From the NCBI GenBank assembly GCA_000431215.1, contig HF985617.1:1-17774 (forward strand): a stretch of 17,774 nt of DNA, given 5' to 3'. Position numbers and translations under genes: made by a program. Source of the stretch: Prevotella sp. CAG:1031 (lineage in GTDB: Bacteria > Bacteroidota > Bacteroidia > Bacteroidales > Muribaculaceae). Within the stretch, counting starts at the first letter, position 1; each line of letters starts with the position of its first letter. The notes below the pieces were generated by a model. It saw only the letters and a list, made by a program, of their open reading frames with translations, was not told the origin of the DNA and did not search any database. Shown here one piece after another: positions 11,950-17,774 of this stretch.

Positions 11950-14900
11950 ATGAGATGTCATTATCAGTTTCTGGCCGGTGTCATTCTATTTCTGACATCG
12001 GTTGTTTTCGGAGCTGATGCCGGGGCGGCCATAAACAATACCGCATACGGCATTCTTGCTTTCAGCTCCGGGCAGTCGGCGATGACAAACAACATTGTCG
12101 CGTTCGACCTCGAATGCGACACGGAACCGACTTTCCGACGCGCAGTAGGCTATTATGAAACGTCGACCGCCGGCGCCTACGGCGACGACGCCTATTATGT
12201 GGCAGCGTCGCAGATGATAGGCAGCATTGAGGTCGCCAAAGAGCTCGTGCGTGTAGACCTCGAAGCGGGAACCTACAAAACCGTCGGCGAGCTCACCGGC
12301 TACACTAATCTTATCAATGACATGACCTACGACAGGTCGGCCGCAAAGATGTATGCCATATCGAGAATCGACGACACCCGCTCGGCACTTTTCACAATTG
12401 ATCTGAAAACCGCCGAATCGAGTCTCGTGGCCAATCTCGACCGCAAGTTCTTCACCCTGGCCGCCGACTACTCGGGGAATCTCTTCGCCATCAGCTTTGA
12501 CGGCGACCTCTGCTCTATCGACAAAACTACTGGAAAAGTAAGAGTCATCGGCAGCACGGGCCAACACCCCGAGAAATTCCAGAGCATGGAATTCGACCAT
12601 GCGACACGCACTCTCTGGTGGATAGCCACGACGCGCAGCCTGAACGAAAGCGGCACGATTGAGCTGTCGGAATGTTTCGTCGCCAAGGTCAACACGTCGA
12701 CAGGCGCCATCACCCGATGCAACAACTTCGGCGACAACCAGATAGCCGGCCTGTATATCCCCTCTTTCGCCGCTCCCGACAACTGTCCGGCGCCGGTTGA
12801 GAGCCCTGGAGCCGTAGCGGCTGACAAAGGGGAGATGAAAGCCGTGCTGTCGTGGACAAATCCCTCCGAGACATTCGGCGGCGAACCGCTAAAGACCATC
12901 TCGAAGATCGAGATCAAACGCGACGGTGTCGTAGTCGGCAACGTCACCGACGCCGAGCCCGGAAAGCGCTCTTCATTCACCGACGTAATTACCGACGGCA
13001 TCAGCGCCACCCACACATGGCTCATAACAGTCTACAACAACAATGGCGCCGGCGCAGCGGCCGCAGTCTCAGCCTTCGTCGGACGCGACATTCCGGCACC
13101 GGCTACCGGCATAACCGTGGAACGCCTGACTCCGAACTCTGCCAGAATATCGTGGGAACCTGCCTCGGCAGGTGTCAACGGCGGATGGTGCGACCCCGAA
13201 TCGTTCACCTACACTGTTGTCCGCTATCCCGACGAAAAAGTCATAGCCTCTGACATTTCAGACACGGAATGCAGCGATTCGGGCGCAGAAGTCTCTGACA
13301 CATATCACTATGCCATCACAACGACAAGCAGCTGCGGAACATCAGAAGCCGCCATCAGCCCGACAGTGGCTCTCGGCCCGAAGCTCGGCACTCCCTACAC
13401 CTGCGAATTCTCGACCGGCGACTTCGGCCAATGGACTCCTTACGACGGCAACAGCGACGGCAACTCCTGGGCTCAGATGTATATAAACTGGGCTAAGGCC
13501 GACGCCGCATTTATTTCGGCCGCACAATACGCTCTCGACGACTGGCTCATCAGCAATCTGTTCGAACTCGAGCCGGAATCGAGCTATAAGGTGAAGCTCA
13601 ACACAATGGCGAACGGCACCCATCCTCTGAAATTCTATCTGCTCTCGGAATCCGACACCTCGGCTCCGCTTCAGGAGATCGGCAGCATCGAAATATACCG
13701 TTCATCGAGCTTCGCCGACAATGAATTCACTTTCACTACCGGAGCCAATATCGGCGACTGCAATATCGCTATCCGCGACATTGCGCCACAAGGTTCTTCG
13801 CTGTTCTATCTCAACAGAATAAGCATCGAAAAACTTGTTGCGCGCAATCTCTCGGCCTCGGCTGTCACCGGCAACGCAAAACCCATCGAAGGGAACACCT
13901 ATAAATACACTGTCACAGTCGACAACAAAGGATCGGAGACTGTCGACTCCTACACTGTCGAGCTCATCGACAACGAGGGAACCACACTCGCCTCTACCGC
14001 TGTTTCAGAGCCTCTGGCGAGCGGCGAGTCGGCCAACATCTCCGTAGCCTGCAGTTTCCCCTACGGAGCCACCCTCAGCGCCATCCGCGGCCGCGTGAAA
14101 GCCGACAACGACTTGATCGAAGCCGACAACACCTCTACGGCCCTTGCCATAACAATGCTTCCGCTCGGTTCGAGCGAAGAGGTCAACATAGGCCAGCGCG
14201 AATCGACATCAACCGACCATCCGCTCAATCTCTATTACAAATACGGCGCCTCACAGAACATCTACTCGGCCGACGAGATCGGAATACCACGCGGGCGCAT
14301 CAGCAATATCCTGACAAGCTATTCCTGCTATTCCGACCTCACCAACGCCGCCGTCAAGATCTATCTGTCGAACACCGACCGCGTATCGAACGCCGACGGC
14401 TGGATTCCGCTTGACGAATACGCCCTCGTCTTCGACGGTCATATCGACATATCCAGCAGCAAGACAGTGCTTGACTTCGAACTTCAGAACGCTTTCGACT
14501 ATGAAGGCGGAAATATCGCCATGCTCGTTGTCACCTCGCTTGCCGATGCCAGCCTCTCATATCTGAGCATGTCACAGCCCTACTACACGAGTCCTCTCGC
14601 CGGCAACAGCGCTATCGGCTATGGTAATGACTCCAATCAGTTCGACTTCACAAAGAGCTTTACAAGCCGCCGCGGCAACAGCTGCGTGACGTTCATGATG
14701 AGATCGGGAGGCGCCGCCGTAACAGGTTTCGTCACTGACTCCGGCAACAACCCGGTTGAAGGCGCCGAAGTCGCCATTCCCGAAATCCGCGCCTCGACAA
14801 AATCGGGTGCCGACGGCTCTTTCCGTTTCGACTTCGTTCCGAACGGCGAGTTCTCGATTCAGGCAAAAATGTTCGGTTATAAAGACAGCGAAGCCGCGAA

Positions 14901-17319
14901 GATAACCGTCAGCGACAAAGATGCCTCGACCACAATCAGAATCGAGAAACTTCCCGTCTACACGGTCAGCGGACGGGTTCTTGCTCCCGACGGAAACCCC
15001 GTCGAAAAAGCTGATATTGCCCTCGCAGGATATGCCGACCTGACAACAACCTCCAATACCGACGGCACTTTCTCGTTCAGCGACGTGGTTGTCTCGGACG
15101 AGACCACAGTGACCGTTTCGAAAGACAGATATGTAGACTACTCCGAGACTTTCAATCTCAATGCCGACAGGAATATGGGCGACATAACACTCGGATATGC
15201 CCATTTCGCTCCGGCCGGAATCACCGTAGCAGCCTCTGACGGCGCCGCCTCGCTGACATGGGACAGCCCGTCGGCCGAGACTGATTTCATCTATGACTCA
15301 GGAAAGGCCGACTCCCAGATAGGATTCTCGGAAAGCATCGGAACTATTGTTATCGGAACAGCTTTCAGAACCCCGATGACGCTCAACAGCATCAGCTGGT
15401 TCACAACCCCTGAAGGAGGCCCCCATAACTCCGTCAACGTCTATATCTATGACCTCGACGAAGAAGGCAATCCCACGGGCACCATGCTCTACAGCGAGCG
15501 CGCTGTCAGAAACACCGACGGACAGTGGACAGAACTCACACTCGAGAACCCCGTCGACGCTCCGCGCGGATGCTTCGTCGCCCTGAACTATCCGGGCTTC
15601 CACGGCATAGGTGTCGACGGCGACCACAAGGCATTCCCCTTCAGAGAGAACACCTATGCTTTCTCAACCGACTATTCCTCGGGAGATTTCGCATATTTCG
15701 ACAGCGATACCCTGTCGGGCAACCTGATGATCAGAGCGGCCGGCAATGCATGGTCGGCAGAGGGAATGAAACCCGCTGCCTCTGACGCTCCCGAAATCTG
15801 CACCTACAACGTATGGCGCGCCTCTGGCTACGGCTCAGACGACTGGACATCGCTCAACAGCTCGCCACTGACAACAACGTCGTTCAGCGACGCTACGTGG
15901 CAGAACGCCCCGGCCGGAGTCTACCGCTACGCCGTCTCGTCGCGCTACCCCGACGGTTCGGAGTCGGCCAGGACGATAAGCAACTATATCGTCCGCGACA
16001 TGATCGGCTCGCTGACACTTCACCTGTCGACGAATTCGACTTCCGGCAGCGCAGCCGGCGCCTCGGTCAAAATCGAAGGAGCCGATCCGGCCGACACTCG
16101 CTCGGCCAGCGCCGACGAATCCGGGCTGGTGACATTCCCGGAAATCTGGCGCGACAGATACGACCTGACGGTATCGCTCCCCGGCTACACCCCCGTCAGC
16201 AAAACGGCCGATCTGACCGCCACAAAAGACGCTGTCGACAACATCAAGCTTGAGGAAATAATCGCCACTCCTGTCAACACGAGCCTTTCGGGCAACTTCG
16301 AATCAGGATTCCTGTTCACATGGAACGAGTCGGGCGAAATTTTCGACGGCTTCGAAGACCATGAGCCGTTTACCGTAGCATCGCCCGGAAACGTAGGATG
16401 GATCTACCGCGACGCCGACGCCTCGCGCACCTTCGCCGAAGCCGACTTCGACTTCCCCGGACGCACGCAGCCCTGCTCTTTCATGGTCTTCAACCCCTCG
16501 ATGACCACCCCGTCGATGGCCGACCAGAGAAGCGCGTCAATACCTTATGAAGGTGACGCCGAACTGGCAAGCTTCGCCGGTTACAGCGGCAGCGACGACT
16601 GGTTCATTTCGCCACGCCTGACCTACCACAACGACTTCACGCTCAAATTCATGGCTCGCGGCTATTCGCGCACCTACGGCGAAGTGATCCGCGTCGGCTA
16701 TTCGACAACCGATACCGATCCCATGTCTTTCACCTGGATTGCTGACAGGGTCGATGTTCCGATGCAAGTCTGGACAGAATTCGAATATACCGTTCCGGCC
16801 GCCGCCCGCTACGTAGCCATCAACTGCATATCGCCCGACGGATTCACGCTCTTCATCGACAACGTCGAGATTTCTTCGGGCAACGGTTTTGAGATGAACA
16901 CCGCCGTCAGCGGCCCTGAAGTCATCTACGCCGTTTCGCTCGACGGCGAAGAGCTCGCCCGCACAACCGACTGCTCGTTCATGCTGTCGAACGTCGCCAA
17001 AGGCGCCCATACCGCAGAGGTAAAAGCCGTTTATGCCTCAGGGGAATCTGCCCCCGCGACAGTCAGATTCGGAGAAACAGGTCTCGACGGACTCAACGGT
17101 TCTGAAATATCAGTCTGGCCGAATCCCGCGCCCGGCTACACGATTGTCCGCGGCGACTTCTCGCGCGCCACAATCTACGACCTCTCGGGCCGTAGCCTGA
17201 GAACCTTCGACGGCACGGAGAAACGCCTCGATCTGAGCGGCTTCGCCCATGGCATCTATCTGCTCGTCATCGAAACAGAAGGCAATCGCACGACAACCAT
17301 AAAACTTGCCGTCAGATAA
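11950..17319 (+). CDS. Large modular secreted protein with T9SS sorting domain
   Basis: This is a 1789-residue protein with a signal peptide at 1-26. Approximate modules in order are: a beta-propeller-like repeat region (30-276); two fibronectin III-like domains (281-378, 380-474); a cleaved-adhesin/anchor-J-like jelly roll (481-628); a CARDB-like domain (631-737); a further beta-sandwich (737-923); two carboxypeptidase-regulatory-like domains (924-1002, 1002-1081); an FnIII-like domain interrupted by a beta-sandwich (1084-1348); a PEGA or regulatory-like domain (1351-1437); and a second interrupted FnIII-like domain holding another anchor-J-like domain (1438-1711). The C-terminal sorting domain (about 1718-1789) has SVWPNPAPG, ATIYDLSGR and HGIYLLVIETEGNRTTTIKL. 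It should cross the outer membrane by T9SS and be released or attached to the cell surface. No protease or glycosidase active site is recognisable, so adhesion or ligand binding is the best guess. Module borders are estimates. Confidence 0.85.
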   Translation: MRCHYQFLAGVILFLTSVVFGADAGAAINNTAYGILAFSSGQSAMTNNIVAFDLECDTEPTFRRAVGYYETSTAGAYGDDAYYVAASQMIGSIEVAKELVRVDLEAGTYKTVGELTGYTNLINDMTYDRSAAKMYAISRIDDTRSALFTIDLKTAESSLVANLDRKFFTLAADYSGNLFAISFDGDLCSIDKTTGKVRVIGSTGQHPEKFQSMEFDHATRTLWWIATTRSLNESGTIELSECFVAKVNTSTGAITRCNNFGDNQIAGLYIPSFAAPDNCPAPVESPGAVAADKGEMKAVLSWTNPSETFGGEPLKTISKIEIKRDGVVVGNVTDAEPGKRSSFTDVITDGISATHTWLITVYNNNGAGAAAAVSAFVGRDIPAPATGITVERLTPNSARISWEPASAGVNGGWCDPESFTYTVVRYPDEKVIASDISDTECSDSGAEVSDTYHYAITTTSSCGTSEAAISPTVALGPKLGTPYTCEFSTGDFGQWTPYDGNSDGNSWAQMYINWAKADAAFISAAQYALDDWLISNLFELEPESSYKVKLNTMANGTHPLKFYLLSESDTSAPLQEIGSIEIYRSSSFADNEFTFTTGANIGDCNIAIRDIAPQGSSLFYLNRISIEKLVARNLSASAVTGNAKPIEGNTYKYTVTVDNKGSETVDSYTVELIDNEGTTLASTAVSEPLASGESANISVACSFPYGATLSAIRGRVKADNDLIEADNTSTALAITMLPLGSSEEVNIGQRESTSTDHPLNLYYKYGASQNIYSADEIGIPRGRISNILTSYSCYSDLTNAAVKIYLSNTDRVSNADGWIPLDEYALVFDGHIDISSSKTVLDFELQNAFDYEGGNIAMLVVTSLADASLSYLSMSQPYYTSPLAGNSAIGYGNDSNQFDFTKSFTSRRGNSCVTFMMRSGGAAVTGFVTDSGNNPVEGAEVAIPEIRASTKSGADGSFRFDFVPNGEFSIQAKMFGYKDSEAAKITVSDKDASTTIRIEKLPVYTVSGRVLAPDGNPVEKADIALAGYADLTTTSNTDGTFSFSDVVVSDETTVTVSKDRYVDYSETFNLNADRNMGDITLGYAHFAPAGITVAASDGAASLTWDSPSAETDFIYDSGKADSQIGFSESIGTIVIGTAFRTPMTLNSISWFTTPEGGPHNSVNVYIYDLDEEGNPTGTMLYSERAVRNTDGQWTELTLENPVDAPRGCFVALNYPGFHGIGVDGDHKAFPFRENTYAFSTDYSSGDFAYFDSDTLSGNLMIRAAGNAWSAEGMKPAASDAPEICTYNVWRASGYGSDDWTSLNSSPLTTTSFSDATWQNAPAGVYRYAVSSRYPDGSESARTISNYIVRDMIGSLTLHLSTNSTSGSAAGASVKIEGADPADTRSASADESGLVTFPEIWRDRYDLTVSLPGYTPVSKTADLTATKDAVDNIKLEEIIATPVNTSLSGNFESGFLFTWNESGEIFDGFEDHEPFTVASPGNVGWIYRDADASRTFAEADFDFPGRTQPCSFMVFNPSMTTPSMADQRSASIPYEGDAELASFAGYSGSDDWFISPRLTYHNDFTLKFMARGYSRTYGEVIRVGYSTTDTDPMSFTWIADRVDVPMQVWTEFEYTVPAAARYVAINCISPDGFTLFIDNVEISSGNGFEMNTAVSGPEVIYAVSLDGEELARTTDCSFMLSNVAKGAHTAEVKAVYASGESAPATVRFGETGLDGLNGSEISVWPNPAPGYTIVRGDFSRATIYDLSGRSLRTFDGTEKRLDLSGFAHGIYLLVIETEGNRTTTIKLAVR

Positions 17320-17336
17320 ATCCGGCAACCATTCAG

Positions 17337-17390
17337 GGGGCGCGCCTCGGCGAAGCATGGCTTCAGCGCGGCGCGCCCCTTCGTTTTTTT
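17337..17390 (+). terminator. Rho-independent terminator after the large T9SS protein gene
   Basis: ggggcgcgcc (17337-17346) pairs perfectly with ggcgcgcccc (17370-17379). An inner stem gaagc/gcttc lies inside the loop, and seven Ts follow (17384-17390). It starts 18 bases after the stop codon. Confidence 0.9.
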
Positions 17391-17433
17391 CGGCTGACTG
17401 CGTCAAACCGAACCTAAAACCGCAGATATTTGT

Positions 17434-17441
17434 TAACTTTG
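17434..17441 (+). promoter_or_regulatory. Probable -7 element for the adenosyltransferase gene
   Basis: TAACTTTG is identical to the ompA -7 element and lies 24 bases before the ATG at 17466. No good TTTG is found 19-21 bases upstream, so the promoter is incomplete by consensus. Confidence 0.5.
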
Positions 17442-17465
17442 CCATCATACATAAAACTATCAGCC

Positions 17466-17774
17466 ATGACAAAGAAAAGCCTGCTATACACCCGCACCGG
17501 CGACACCGGAACAACATCGCTCGTCGGCGGACAGCGCATCGGGAAAGACAGCGTGCGCCTCGAAGCCTACGGAACCGTCGACGAACTCAACTCGTGGATG
17601 GGACTGCTCGCCGCAGAAGCGACCGACAGCGCCGTAACCGACATCATCTATATGGCGCAGAACCGACTCTTCGACATCGGCGGCTATCTCGCCACCGACG
17701 ACGCCGAAGAATGTCGCGGGCTGACCGACGCCCATATCGAACGTCTCGAGGAATCTATCGACCGGCTCGACGCC
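17466..17774 (+). CDS. PduO-type cob(I)alamin adenosyltransferase, N-terminal part (3' end outside window)
   Basis: The first 103 residues are present. The ATP-binding signature YTRTGDTGTTSLVGGQRIGK (8-27) is diagnostic of the PduO family. It is followed by RLEAYGTVDELNSWMGLL (31-48) and the helical NRLFDIGGYLAT segment (66-77). Enzymes of this family adenosylate cob(I)alamin, making the coenzyme B12 used by, for example, methylmalonyl-CoA mutase. Full proteins run to about 180-190 residues, so roughly half is missing at the window edge rather than truncated. The ATG is the first after the -7 element, and the terminator behind the T9SS gene isolates this gene from upstream transcription. No cobalamin riboswitch is visible in the short leader. 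Confidence 0.92.
   Translation, partial: MTKKSLLYTRTGDTGTTSLVGGQRIGKDSVRLEAYGTVDELNSWMGLLAAEATDSAVTDIIYMAQNRLFDIGGYLATDDAEECRGLTDAHIERLEESIDRLDA

Noticed and set aside
1..17774. tRNA, rRNA or riboswitch genes
   Set aside because: I saw no cloverleaf with a TTCGA-type T arm, no rRNA motifs, and no cobalamin or other riboswitch signature in the leaders, including the short one before the adenosyltransferase gene.

Overview
The window looks like a chromosomal segment of a G+C-rich gut Bacteroidales bacterium. A Muribaculaceae-like genome is my best guess, but the family is not proven. The grounds are: start regions without Shine-Dalgarno sequences; three promoters of the Bacteroidetes type (TTG or TTTG, 20 bases, TAnnTTTG); a fused gamma/alpha 2-oxoacid:ferredoxin oxidoreductase; an OmpA-like porin of Bacteroidales type; and a secreted protein ending in a type IX secretion (T9SS) sorting domain.

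Layout. Bases 1-1226 (+) hold the 3' end of lpxB, a low-molecular-weight tyrosine phosphatase and cytidine deaminase, each overlapping the next. Bases 1223-9056 (-) hold a tightly packed seven-gene run. In transcription order it is a polyprenol-phosphate mannosyltransferase-like GT2 enzyme, dihydroorotase, korA, korB, a NapH-NapG-like polyferredoxin fusion, thyA and folA. It converges on cdd, and the two stop codons share one TTAA. A divergent promoter region (9057-9390) separates this run from an ompA-like gene (+), which is followed by a hairpin.

Bases 10754-11650 (-) hold a Crp/Fnr-type regulator gene cut in two by a 267-bp non-autonomous, MITE-like element. The element has 17-bp terminal inverted repeats and a perfect 9-bp target duplication. 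Removing it together with one copy of the duplication restores a continuous 206-residue reading frame. Divergent from this gene is a 1789-residue modular T9SS cargo protein with its own promoter, an upstream palindrome and a strong terminator. The window ends inside a PduO-type cobalamin adenosyltransferase gene.

How the genes fit together. The minus-strand run joins pyrimidine and thymidylate/folate metabolism (pyrC, thyA, folA, with cdd facing it) to low-potential electron metabolism: KorAB would reduce ferredoxin and the membrane polyferredoxin could pass the electrons on. Most genes are ordinary housekeeping genes. The points most worth a second look are the cleanly interrupted regulator and the odd build of the inserted element, the polyferredoxin fusion with an internal Tat-like motif, and the split fibronectin-type domains of the giant secreted protein. 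I see no tRNA, rRNA, CRISPR array or recognisable defence system.
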